DNA of 64,000 nucleotides from Saccharopolyspora erythraea (GTDB lineage Bacteria; Actinomycetota; Actinomycetes; Mycobacteriales; Pseudonocardiaceae): NCBI RefSeq assembly GCF_018141105.1, contig NZ_CP054839.1, positions 3,038,001 to 3,102,000 of the forward strand, read 5' to 3'. Shown piece by piece: positions 46,032 to 54,665 of this stretch (position 1 is its first letter; each line of letters starts with the position of its first letter). The notes under the pieces were generated by a model. It saw only the letters and a program-made list of their open reading frames with translations, ran no database searches and was not told where the DNA came from. The position numbers and the translations under genes were made by a program.

Positions 46032-47222
46032 TCACAGCGGTCGTCGGCGGTGCTGGTGGTAGGCCTCCAACGCGACGGCGAGGTCGGCCACGTCGTGGGG
46101 ACGGGTCAAGGAGCGATGAGTCAGTTCGTGGAGGCGCCGAAGCCGGTAGCGCACCGTGTTCGGGTGGCAGTACAGCTGCTGCGCGGCGTTGTCCGCCGAA
46201 CCGTCGTGGTCGAACCACGTCTGGAGGGTGTCGAGCAGTGCATCGCGGTCCTGCGCTGGGAGCGCGAGCACCGGACCGAGGACTTGCTCGACTATGCGGT
46301 CGCCTTCGTCCGCACTGTGCGCCAGCAGGCCGGTTAGCGGCCTACCCCCGAGCACGGAGACCTCCACGGCATCCTCCGGAAGCCGATGCAGCGCTGCGCA
46401 TGCGAGACGAACCGCACGTGCCGTTTCCGCCACGGCGTGGTAGATCGGGCTCACGCCCGTTCGCGCGGTGGCGGTCGTGCGCAGCACTTCGACCAGGTTG
46501 TTGAACATGCCCTCCCGGAGAACGACGACGCCCGTCTGCGCGACCGGTGTCATGCGCCAGACCGAGTGGAGTCCCAGTCGTGCGAGCCGGCGTTCGATGC
46601 CGGGCAGGCTTTCCTCCGCACCGCGCAACGGCTCGGCAGCGACGAGCACGAGATCACCGCGTCGCGGAAGATCGAACAGCTTGGCTACCTCCCACGGAGT
46701 GGTTCCCCGGACGGGCTGGCCGGTGAACAGCGACTCCAGCAACGCTGCTCGTTGCTGTCGACGCCGTTCGGAGTGATGGACCTCGGCTGCCCGGTACGAC
46801 TCGGTCAGCGCCGTCGCGTAGTCGTCGTTGAGCTGCCACAACACCGTGGTTACTGACAAAAGAGATTCCAGCGGAAGGGAATCCGGATCCTGGCGAGCTG
46901 CGTCGGCGAACTGCTCCCACACCGCGGTGAACAGAATCCGGTAGGCGCCGAGCACATCGTTCAAGGGCACGCCTTGGCGTGCGCGGCGGCGACCTGTGCC
47001 GTGCACAACGGAGAAGTCGTGGCGACGGTCCGGCGCGCCGATCGCGTCCAGCAGCGCTCTCAGGTTGCGCTCGACAGACCGGCGCAGCTCGACGAACGGG
47101 ACAAGCTTGCCCTCGCGGTAGACATCGATCTCCTTGGCGGTCAACGCCAACGCGTAGTCGGCCAGGTGCGAAAGCTGCGACATCACCCGAGCGGACAGGT
47201 CGCCGAGGTCGGTCCGTTGCAC
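46032..47222 (-). CDS. PucR/CdaR-family transcriptional regulator A
   Basis: Regulator of 396 residues. An N-terminal helical domain (residues about 10-150, VPFVELRRSVERNLRALLDA) of RsbRD-like type is followed by a GGDEF-like fold and a C-terminal PucR helix-turn-helix (NAAQQLYCHPNTVRYRLRRL). GTG 47222 is chosen because AGGAGGGGG lies just upstream. It is transcribed divergently from another PucR-family gene, and the 170-bp region between them carries three palindromes. Effector and targets unknown; family members control purine, amino acid or fatty acid catabolism. Confidence 0.86.
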   Translation of the reverse strand: MQRTDLGDLSARVMSQLSHLADYALALTAKEIDVYREGKLVPFVELRRSVERNLRALLDAIGAPDRRHDFSVVHGTGRRRARQGVPLNDVLGAYRILFTAVWEQFADAARQDPDSLPLESLLSVTTVLWQLNDDYATALTESYRAAEVHHSERRRQQRAALLESLFTGQPVRGTTPWEVAKLFDLPRRGDLVLVAAEPLRGAEESLPGIERRLARLGLHSVWRMTPVAQTGVVVLREGMFNNLVEVLRTTATARTGVSPIYHAVAETARAVRLACAALHRLPEDAVEVSVLGGRPLTGLLAHSADEGDRIVEQVLGPVLALPAQDRDALLDTLQTWFDHDGSADNAAQQLYCHPNTVRYRLRRLHELTHRSLTRPHDVADLAVALEAYHQHRRRPL

Positions 47223-47298
47223 CCCGCATCCCCCTCCTGGTGGGTTCGAGGTTGGTGGAAAACAACGACTATCCCTCGCGCAACGGCGCGGCACACGA

Positions 47299-47346
47299 TG
47301 GTCGAACCACCGATCTCGCAAGATCTCTTTGTGGTTGAACCACAAA
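47299..47346. promoter_or_regulatory. Three palindromes between divergent PucR genes
   Basis: TTTGTGGTT-G-AACCACAAA (47328-47346) is a perfect 19-bp palindrome. ATGGTCGAACCAC starting at 47298 matches its core GTGGTTGAACCAC at 11 of 13 positions. GATCT-CGCA-AGATC (47312-47325) lies between them. The arrangement suggests operators for one or both regulators and mutual control. Confidence 0.65.
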
Positions 47347-47394
47347 TGAGTGCTACGGTCGTGTCGGGACCATACGCGGACGACAGGACGTGAC

Positions 47395-48666
47395 ATGCCG
47401 CGGGAACAGAACTCCGGTGCCGAACGCGGCCCGGTGTCGGACAGCGGTCGAGCCGTCGCACTGGTCAAGGAGTCGCTGGACGACCTGGTGGCGGCAGCGG
47501 CGGAGGCCGTGTGGGAACAGGTTCCGGCCTATCGGAAGAGCCCGGACCCGGATCTCCGCGACGAGCTCGGCGCGCACATCGAAGCGATTTTCAGAACCCT
47601 GGTGGCCTGTCTGGAGGAGGGACGTCCGGCGACACCCCAGGACTTCCCGAGCACTGGTGAGCACGCCGCGCGACGGGTGCGCCAGGGCGTCTCGCTGTCC
47701 GATTTCCTGCGAGCTTTCCGGATCTCCCAAGGCACGCTGTGGAGGGGTGTGCTGGATGCCGCTCGGAGCGATTCCCGGATGCGGGAGGCCGCGCTGGAGA
47801 TCGTCGCCGAGCTGATGCGGGTGATCGAAGTCGGCAGCTCGGTCGCCGGCGAGGCGTACCTGGCCGCCCAGCAGCACCAGGTCGCCGACGCGGACCGGGT
47901 GGCCCGCGATCTGCTGGAAGACCTGATCAGCGGCCGGACGATCCCGGCCGGACCGAAGCAGGACGTCCTGCGCGCGGCGGGCCTGGACCGGGCGGCGAGC
48001 TTCGTCGTCGCGACCGCCACGCCGGTTTCGGCCCTGCCCGAGGACCTGCACTTGCGCGACGTCGTAAACATCGTTCGCAGAGCTGGTAAAGCGCTCACCG
48101 TCATGCGCCAGGACGAGGTGGTCAGCATCGCGCCGGTCACCGGTGACGTGCGCCCCGCCATCGACGCCTTCGAGGCCACGCTCACCGAGCTCTCGCGCAG
48201 GGAAGTGGCCCTGTCGCTGGGAATCAGCACCGTGCACGCAGGACTGGGTGACGTGCCAGGAGCCTACTCCGAAGCGCGCCTCGCACGCGAAAACCTCGGC
48301 GGCACATCAGGAGTTGTCGCGCTGCCGAGACTGTCCACTTTCGACTACCTCGTGTTTCGCGATGATCCGATCGCACTGCGGCTCATCCGGCCGGAACTGC
48401 GTTCCTTCGTAGAAGAGGACGCGGCGAAGGGCAGCGCCCTCATCGAGACCCTGCTGGAATACGCCTCGAGCGACCTCAACGCGAAGGCCGCCGCGCAGCG
48501 CTTGCACGTCCACGTGAACACCACGTACTACAGGCTGGAGCGGATCGCCGAACGCACCGGGCGCGACCTGCGGCGCGTCGCGGACGTCATCGAGTTGCTG
48601 ATCGCGGTACGACTGCTCACCCAACGGACACCCACGAGGGATTCGAGGCAGGGTTCCAACGGCTGA
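47395..48666 (+). CDS. PucR/CdaR-family transcriptional regulator B
   Basis: Regulator of 423 residues with the same three-part layout as its divergent neighbour: an N-terminal helical domain (HAARRVRQGVSLSDFLRAFR), a central GGDEF-like region (SLGISTVHAGLGDVPGAYSE) and a C-terminal HTH (NAKAAAQRLHVHVNTTYYRL). ATG 47395 follows AGGACGTGAC. The two genes face each other across palindromic sites and may be paralogues regulating the same promoter region. A terminator hairpin follows at 48671. Confidence 0.86.
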   Translation: MPREQNSGAERGPVSDSGRAVALVKESLDDLVAAAAEAVWEQVPAYRKSPDPDLRDELGAHIEAIFRTLVACLEEGRPATPQDFPSTGEHAARRVRQGVSLSDFLRAFRISQGTLWRGVLDAARSDSRMREAALEIVAELMRVIEVGSSVAGEAYLAAQQHQVADADRVARDLLEDLISGRTIPAGPKQDVLRAAGLDRAASFVVATATPVSALPEDLHLRDVVNIVRRAGKALTVMRQDEVVSIAPVTGDVRPAIDAFEATLTELSRREVALSLGISTVHAGLGDVPGAYSEARLARENLGGTSGVVALPRLSTFDYLVFRDDPIALRLIRPELRSFVEEDAAKGSALIETLLEYASSDLNAKAAAQRLHVHVNTTYYRLERIAERTGRDLRRVADVIELLIAVRLLTQRTPTRDSRQGSNG

Positions 48667-48670
48667 GGTT

Positions 48671-48701
48671 GACCCGTACCGGCACCGCGCCAGTACGGGT
48701 C
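48671..48701 (+). terminator. Terminator hairpin after the PucR gene
   Basis: GACCCGTAC (48671-48679) and GTACGGGTC (48693-48701) form a perfect 9-bp stem with a 13-base loop, 4 bp after the stop codon. Confidence 0.75.
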
Positions 48702-49012
48702 TCATCCTCGAGTAACGTGAGGATGAGATGGCGAACCAGTGCGGTCGTGCCTGCGCCGGTCGGCCCGGGCGCTCCAGCAGCCTGAAGGGACCGCTTCGTA
48801 TCGGAATCGCTCTGATTGCCTGTCGAACTCTGACATGAGCTAAAGGTTGGCCCGTAATCACGGGTCTGTGGCGGTAGTGGATCACGGGCTGGTGCAGGTG
48901 ATCGGGTTGACCAGCCGGGATGGATACCGACGCCCCCGCCCTGCTGTGGGCGGCCATCGTGCTCCCCAGCGTCCTCGGCTGAGTCCCGAGTCACCCACCG
49001 TAAGGAGAGATC
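48702..49012. other. Intergenic region, nothing recognised
   Basis: About 310 bases between the PucR terminator and the muconolactone-isomerase-like start. A short protein-like frame (MDTDAPALLWAAIVLPSVLG, ending near 48980) is visible, but no family is recognised. Confidence 0.45.
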
Positions 49013-49122
49013 GTGCTGTTCATGGTTGAGATGGACGTCAATCTGCCGAGGGATCTGCCTGTCGCCACCGCCGACGGCGACAGCGGCGAGGTTGGCGTCG
49101 AGTCTGCCGAGGCCTGCGCCAC
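49013..49122 (+). pseudogene. Muconolactone isomerase-like gene start, truncated
   Basis: GTG 49013 has a good ribosome site (AAGGAGAGATC) and is followed by [15 protein letters not shown], the characteristic N-terminus of muconolactone delta-isomerase/CatC-like proteins. After about 20 codons similarity stops. By about 49123 the sequence is transposase read from the other strand. The remaining body of the gene (about 70 codons) is gone, so an IS-related event has destroyed it. Confidence 0.6.
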
Positions 49123-49835
49123 AGGAACCGGAACGATGCGGCGCGTTCGCCGAGGTCGGTGAGGAGATTGCGGGCAACCTGGGCGGTCCAGGCACCAGTC
49201 GGGTGGGCGGTGACCCCGAGGATGTGCACGGTGCGGGTGCGAACCTCCATCACGAATAGGACGTACAGTCGGCGAAGGCTGATGGTGTCGACGTGGAAGA
49301 AATCGACGGCGAGCAGGCCGGATGCCTGAGCGTGGAGGAAACTGCGCCATGAGGTGTCGGCTTCGCGTGGAGCGGGGCCAAGGCGAGAGTTCTGGAGGAT
49401 GCGGCGGATGGTGCCCGCGCCCACGTGATGCCCGAGGCCGACCAGTTCGCCTTGGATGCGCCGATGGCCCCACCTGGGATTTTCTCGGGCCAGGCGGACG
49501 ATCAGGTCGCGGAGTTCGGTGGTGATCGGTGGGCGACCAGGCCGTGAGGGATAGGTCCACTTGTTGGCGATCAGACGCCGGTGCCAGGCCAGGAGAGTGT
49601 CGGTGTGACGATCCGGGCCCGTCGCAGGGCGCGGGGAAGTAAGAGGGCCAGCGCGGACAGAGTTGCTCGATCCGGCCATGACAAACGAGGTCGGCGCTTC
49701 AGTTGGCGGCAGTAATACTGCCACTTCATGTCGCAGAACCAGGATTTCGGCGTCCTTGGCCGCGGTACGCCGGGCGACCAGTCTCAGCCATGCGAACACC
49801 GTTACCGACGCCAGGTACATCAGTCGAAACACCAT
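49123..49835 (-). pseudogene. Integrase-core transposase remnant (IS3-like)
   Basis: Starts with [20 protein letters not shown] and RHEVAVL, loses the expected frame for about 30 codons, then resumes at [38 protein letters not shown] and [20 protein letters not shown] with the first catalytic Asp. Homology ends at ERAASFRFL, before the second Asp and the Glu. Truncated and frameshifted, so inactive. Confidence 0.82.
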
Positions 49836-49904
49836 GATCGGCGATCATGGCCTGATCGCGGCGGTCAACGAACCCCCTGGTCGCGGCCCACAAATAAGTT
49901 GTGG

Positions 49905-50963
49905 CACGGTACAGGCGCCGGTGGACGAACTCGACCTTCACGGTGCTGTTGAACGCTTCGGCGGCGGCGTTGTCCAGGGCTGATCCGACCCGACCCATCG
50001 ATTGCGTGATACCCAACGCCTGGCAGGTCCTGCCGGTGACCGTGGCGGTGTACTCGGACCCGCGGTCGGAATGGAAGATCACCCCGTCGACCTGACCGCC
50101 GCGGGTGGTGGCGGCCATCCGCAGGGACGCGGTCACCAGCGCCGAGTCGTGGTGGGCCGACATCGCATAGCCCAGCATCCGCCGAGAGAACAGGTCCTCG
50201 GTCGTGGCGAGGTAGAGCGGTCCCTCATCGGTGTCGATCTGGGTGAGATCACCGCACCACAACACATCCGGAGCCACCGCGGTGAACTTCCGGCGCACCA
50301 AATCCCTTGCCACGGGCCGTTTTCCGGACCGGGTCAACGACCGCCGCCGTTTGACCGCACGGCTGGCCAGGCCGAGTTCGGCCCTCCGTGCCGCCACGGT
50401 GTTTCTCGGAAACCTTCCAGCCGGCTTCCCGAAGATCGTCGGTGATCCGGGGGCTGCCGTAGGTGCCACCCGAGGCGGTGAACAGCGCCTGGACCTGCTC
50501 ATCCAGCTGTGCGCGCCGCTGCTCACGCCGGGTGGGGTTGCGGTTGATCCATTTGTAGAACCAGGACTGCGAGACTCCTAGCGCTCGGCAGGCGATCGCG
50601 TGCGGAACGCCGAAACCGGTCCTCTGGAACGCGATGAGCTCCGCCTCGATCACTGGTTCATCGCATCCTTGACCCACAGGACCACGGAGCGCTTGAGGAC
50701 ATCACGCTCCATCTCCAACTCCGTTTTCTCCTTGTACCACGCGGCTTTCTCTGCCCGCAACCGCGTCAGCTCCGCGCGCTCGGCCTCATCCAGCTCACCC
50801 TGCTCCCTCTCGGCGCGGCCACGATCAGTCACCCAGTTATGCAGCGTGTAGGGGCTAACGCCCAACTCCCGCGGACCTGCGCGACCGGCTTCCCGGTCTC
50901 CTCCACGATCCGCACCGCGCCCGCCCGGAACTCCGGATCGAACCGACGCCTCTTGTCTCCCAC
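49905..50963 (-). pseudogene. Degenerate IS3-family element B (OrfA and OrfB)
   Basis: OrfA begins at GTG 50963 (GDKRRRFDPEFRAGAVRIVE), shifts frame after AQV and continues as SPYTLHNWV to LEMERDVLKRSVVLWVKDAM. OrfB begins near 50650 (EPVIEAELIAFQRTGFGVPH), shifts near 50405, then carries VLWCGDLTQIDTDEGPLYLA, VIFHSDRGSEY and SALDNAAAEAFNSTVK, so all three acidic residues are present. Its C-terminus is lost after VEFVHRRLY, where it meets remnant 49123-49835. Several frameshifts make it inactive. Confidence 0.83.
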
Positions 50964-51042
50964 GACCTGATCATCTCTTCCCAGTTCAGGTCTCCACGCT
51001 ACGAGGGGAAGCACAACGCGGAGAGAACGCAGCGAACACAAT

Positions 51043-51423
51043 TCAGACTGCGGTGGCGACGTCGGCGGGCTCGTCGTCGGGCATCAGAGTGAGCGCGAGC
51101 TGGTGGAGTATCTCCGGGCGTGCCCGGTAGTAGATCCAGGTTCGGCGGCGCTCGCCTTCGATGAGTCCGGCTTCGCGAAGGACCTTGAGGTGGTGCGAGA
51201 TCGTCGGGCCCGACAGATCGAACGCTTCAGTGAGGTCGCAGACGCAGGCCTCGCCGTTCTCATGTGACGCGATCAGCGACAGCAGCCGGAGGCGAACGGG
51301 GTCGGCCATAGCTTTGAACGTCTTGGCGAGAAGCTCGGCGCCCTCGGTTGAAAGCGGGTATGCCGTCAGCGGGCCGCGGTAGCAGCCCGGGCTGACGGAC
51401 ACGCTGCGTTGTCGGTCAGGCAC
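51043..51423 (-). CDS. arsR: ArsR-family repressor, arsenic-type Cys motif
   Basis: Winged-helix regulator of about 126 residues with LAKTFKAMADPVRLRLLSLI, then GEACVCDLTEAFDLSGPTIS and HHLKVLREAGLIEGERRRTW. The CVCDL motif at the start of the recognition helix is the arsenite/antimonite-sensing pair of classical ArsR repressors. GTG 51423 is preferred (AAGG upstream). It follows a second ArsR gene by 96 bp and lies downstream of the molybdoenzyme operon on the same strand. It is expected to derepress its targets when As(III) binds. Confidence 0.87.
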   Translation of the reverse strand: MPDRQRSVSVSPGCYRGPLTAYPLSTEGAELLAKTFKAMADPVRLRLLSLIASHENGEACVCDLTEAFDLSGPTISHHLKVLREAGLIEGERRRTWIYYRARPEILHQLALTLMPDDEPADVATAV

Positions 51424-51519
51424 AGATCGACCTTGGCTGAAACGCCGCCGTGTGGGCAAGCGTTTTCACGAACATTCGCATGCTCGGAGATGCTTTCACT
51501 CGTCCGTCCCAAGCGGGGC

Positions 51520-51927
51520 TTACTCGACGGAAAGGGCGTCGGTCGCGGGCTGGTGCGCAGCCGCCGGACCGCTGGACGCTGACGAGCAGTCTGCGCCGGG
51601 GCCGGTCGCTGCGAGCGAGGCGAGCAGTCGGACTGGCTCGACCAAGCCGTCGCAGCACAGCGAGTACACGTTGCTGCGGCCCTTGGGTGTTGCGATGATC
51701 AGTTGTTGCTCACGGAGCGGCGTGAGGTGGTGGCTGACCAGGGTCTGGCTCATCCCGGTGGCGTCGGTGAGCTCGCGGACCGTGCGGGGTCGTTCGGCCA
51801 GCAGCAGCATCAAGGTCAGCCGGGTTTCGTCGGCCACCGCCTTGAGCATGGGCGCAAGGCGGCGTGCCTTCTCGGTCACCGTCGGCGCCGTCACGTCCCA
51901 CAGCTCGATGTCCAGCTCGCGTGCCAT
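51520..51927 (-). CDS. ArsR-family transcriptional regulator
   Basis: Winged-helix regulator of about 135 residues. LAPMLKAVADETRLTLMLLL, RTVRELTDATGMSQTLVSHH and LREQQLIIATPKGRSNVYSL are the conserved elements. It lacks the CVCDL pair of its neighbour, so any metal site must differ; a Cys pair occurs later in SLCCDGLVEP. ATG 51927 is used. The upstream gap contains an inverted repeat TACCA-N8-TGGTA. Two dissimilar ArsR proteins next to a molybdoenzyme suggest metal(loid)-controlled expression. Confidence 0.85.
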   Translation of the reverse strand: MARELDIELWDVTAPTVTEKARRLAPMLKAVADETRLTLMLLLAERPRTVRELTDATGMSQTLVSHHLTPLREQQLIIATPKGRSNVYSLCCDGLVEPVRLLASLAATGPGADCSSASSGPAAAHQPATDALSVE

Positions 51928-51957
51928 GGTGTCATTCAATCACAAACCGGACTCTAT

Positions 51958-51975
51958 TACCAACAATCACTGGTA
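51958..51975. promoter_or_regulatory. Candidate ArsR operator
   Basis: TACCA-N8-TGGTA lies in an AT-richer stretch 31 bp upstream of the ArsR start at 51927, in the 139-bp gap after the molybdoenzyme gene. The layout fits ArsR/SmtB operators, with short arms. Confidence 0.4.
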
Positions 51976-52066
51976 TTACGTTCGGTTGCTGGTCGATGTC
52001 GGCCGCTGAGGTCACTGCGGACGGGGCGGAGCGTCAGCCCGCCTCGGGGCTCGGGCGCACGGTGCC

Positions 52067-54598
52067 TCAGGCGCGGCGGACTCGGCAGGCGAAACACTTG
52101 TACGCCTGTTGCCCGGACAGGTTGTCGAAGTAGTGATCGTCGACGAGGGTGTTGGCGGCCTCGTAGCGCGGATCGCTGAAGAGGTCGCCGACGCTTTGGG
52201 CAGGCCCGAAGCCGTTGGGCACGAAGACGGTGTCCTCCCGGATTCCCTCCCACAGCAGTGCAGCTCCGGTGACGTTGCCACGCGGGCTCTCGACCACGAC
52301 CGGGTCACCGTTGGAGATGCCGTTGCGCTTGGCGGTCCGAGGGTGGATCTGGATGAACCGGAGGCCGTTCAGCTGCTTGCCGGTGTGGGTCCAGTGCGTG
52401 ACCGACGCGAAATGGACGACGCTGGGCCGTCCGGTCATTCCCATCAAGGGGTAGCGGTGGTGCACATCGCCTGTTGGCGGCACGCCCAGGTGCACGACAG
52501 GGGTGAGCGCCTTCGGGTTCACCGGGTTCGTCACGAGCCGGTCGGTGTACGCGACTGTCGGATGACCGCCGGTGACCTCCGGATGCGTGTAGAAGGTCGG
52601 CAACGCCGAGTGCCCGGCAGCGGAGAGGGATTGCTCGAGTTCGGGTGTGTAGATCTCGACCTTACCGCTGGGGGTCAGGAACCGCTTGCCCTCGTGGCCA
52701 AGGGCCGCCGCGGCTTCGTACCAGGTCGGATGGTCGAGGAACAGGGCGCTGACGCCAGGGTGCTCCGGTGTCGGGCACGGCCAGCGCAACGGTTCGGCGC
52801 GAGCGTCGAGGCGTTGCGCGCTCATCCCCTTCATACCGGGTGTGTGCTCGACGAACTCGGACCAGAGGGACCGGTAGTCGGCCCACTGCTCGGGGAACGC
52901 TTGCGTCCAGTACGACGGCGGGTTCCTCCGATCGTTGCGCGCCAGGGCATGTGCGAGCTCGATCCAGATGTGCCAGTCCGGCTTCGACTCGCCGACGGGC
53001 GGCACCACGGCGTTCTGCCATCGGATGGCCCGGTCGTCGCGGCGCATGTAGACGCCTTCGAACTCCAGTGCGCTGCACACCGGCAGGATCACGTCGGCGT
53101 AGTAGGCGGCTTCCTCCATGAAAAGGCCCGTGTAGACGTAGAAGTCGAGCTTGCGGAAGGCTTCCTTCACACGACCGGTATTGGCCGAGGACACCAGCGG
53201 GTTGCCCTGCGTGATGATCGCGCTGAGGCGGTAGGGCTTGCCGGTGAGGATGGATTCGGCGAAGTAGTCCGGGCCCACTGGCAGAGCGGCCCCCGTATTC
53301 GGAGTGGCCGCCCGCAGCGGCGGCAGTTCGAGGTCGCCGGGCCAGGTGTTGTGCATGAAGTTGCAGCCGCCGCCGAGGACTCCGATGTTGCCGGTGACGG
53401 CCGCGAGGAAGGTGAGGACGCGGTAGGTGTCGAAGGCGCCGAGTTGATGCGAGATGCCCGCATTGCAGAAGATCGCCGCCGGGGTTGTCGAGGCGTATTC
53501 CTCGGCGGCTTGCTTGATCGTGGGGGTGGGCACACCGGTGACCTCTGCTGCCCACTCAGGTGTGTAGCCGCTGGAGAGCAGGTACGACTTCAGCTCGTCG
53601 AAGCCGAGGACCCAGCGGTCCACGAATGCCTGGTCGTGCAGGTCGTTGAGCACGATGTGGTGCAGCATCCCGAGGGCCATGGCGAGGTCGGTGTGGGGTT
53701 TGGGGGCGATCCATTCGTCGGCGATCTCACCGGTGGCCGTACGGCGCGGATCGACGACGACGAGCTTCGCTCCCGTCTGCACACGGCTGCGCAGCAGGTA
53801 CTCGAACGTCACGGGATGGGTCTCGGCCTGGTTGGTGCCGAGGAAGAGCAGGTAGCGCGCCGCCCCCAAGTCCTCCTTGCCGGTCGCCTGGTCCGTCCCG
53901 TAGCCGTTGGTGAAGTTGCCGAGGCCGAAGGTCGCCTTGAGCGCGTTGGCGCCGGCGTCGTTGCACACCGGACCCACGTCAGTGTTGTTCGGGCTGCCCA
54001 GGAGGGCGAACAGTCTGGCGACGAGCGAACCGACTCCGCGGGGGAGGCGTCCGGTTGTCCGGTTGGCGATCGCTCTCGCTTCGCCGGCATCGCGCAGTTC
54101 GAGCAGTCGGCGGGCGATGATGTCCAGGGCTTCGTCCCAGGACATCGGCTCGAACTTGGTGTCCGGTGAGCCTTTCTGGCCGGAGACGCGCCGGAGCGGT
54201 TTGGTCAGGCGCAGGGGGTTGTAGACGAGCTCGGGCATCATCGGCGCTTTGACGCAGAGATTTCCCAGTTGTACTGGGTCGTACGGTTCGCCTTTGATGT
54301 CGATGATGCGGTTCGCTTTCAGGCTGACGTGCATCCGGCAGTTCGCGTTGCAGAACTGGCAAGCGGTCGCTACGACCGCGTCGGGCTCGAGCGCCGCCGA
54401 CCCGCGGGTGAAGTCGTGGCCCTCAGTACGCACGGTAGCGGTGAGGGGCAGGCTTCGTCCCGGGTCTGTGGGCAGCGGGGTCTCGATCGCGTCTGCCGTG
54501 GGCGCGGTGGCCGATGAGCTCCAGAGTGCGAGGCTCGCGCTGCCGAGGATCGATCCTTGGAGGAAGTGCCGTCGTGATTTGTCCGTGTTCTGCCCCAC
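52067..54598 (-). CDS. Tat-exported molybdopterin oxidoreductase (DMSO reductase superfamily)
   Basis: Catalytic subunit of 843 residues. The N-terminus has a twin-arginine signal (DKSRRHFLQGS, then a hydrophobic stretch). An Fe4S4 site follows: CQFCNANC and a fourth Cys in QLGNLC, giving C-x2-C-x3-C-x27-C, the spacing I recall for arsenate reductase ArrA-type and related proteins. The likely molybdenum ligand is the Cys of VGPVCNDAGANALKATFG. Further superfamily motifs are LLFLGTNQAETHPV, IITQGNPLVSSAN and, near the end, TKRNGISNGDPV-type dinucleotide-binding sequence. No FeS or membrane partner subunit is adjacent, which is unusual. With two ArsR genes downstream, an arsenic redox role is plausible. 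Thiosulfate/polysulfide-type or other substrates remain possible. Confidence 0.88.
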   Translation of the reverse strand: MGQNTDKSRRHFLQGSILGSASLALWSSSATAPTADAIETPLPTDPGRSLPLTATVRTEGHDFTRGSAALEPDAVVATACQFCNANCRMHVSLKANRIIDIKGEPYDPVQLGNLCVKAPMMPELVYNPLRLTKPLRRVSGQKGSPDTKFEPMSWDEALDIIARRLLELRDAGEARAIANRTTGRLPRGVGSLVARLFALLGSPNNTDVGPVCNDAGANALKATFGLGNFTNGYGTDQATGKEDLGAARYLLFLGTNQAETHPVTFEYLLRSRVQTGAKLVVVDPRRTATGEIADEWIAPKPHTDLAMALGMLHHIVLNDLHDQAFVDRWVLGFDELKSYLLSSGYTPEWAAEVTGVPTPTIKQAAEEYASTTPAAIFCNAGISHQLGAFDTYRVLTFLAAVTGNIGVLGGGCNFMHNTWPGDLELPPLRAATPNTGAALPVGPDYFAESILTGKPYRLSAIITQGNPLVSSANTGRVKEAFRKLDFYVYTGLFMEEAAYYADVILPVCSALEFEGVYMRRDDRAIRWQNAVVPPVGESKPDWHIWIELAHALARNDRRNPPSYWTQAFPEQWADYRSLWSEFVEHTPGMKGMSAQRLDARAEPLRWPCPTPEHPGVSALFLDHPTWYEAAAALGHEGKRFLTPSGKVEIYTPELEQSLSAAGHSALPTFYTHPEVTGGHPTVAYTDRLVTNPVNPKALTPVVHLGVPPTGDVHHRYPLMGMTGRPSVVHFASVTHWTHTGKQLNGLRFIQIHPRTAKRNGISNGDPVVVESPRGNVTGAALLWEGIREDTVFVPNGFGPAQSVGDLFSDPRYEAANTLVDDHYFDNLSGQQAYKCFACRVRRA

Positions 54599-54665
54599 GA
54601 GTGAATTCCTCCAGGCATGCGCGAGTGTCGGAGTCCGTGTTCCGTTGCCCGGAACCGGTTGTGTT

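Noticed and set aside
52109-54169. Long open frame on the plus strand opposite the molybdoenzyme
   Set aside because: Antisense shadow; the minus strand has the Tat signal and the four-Cys iron-sulfur motif.
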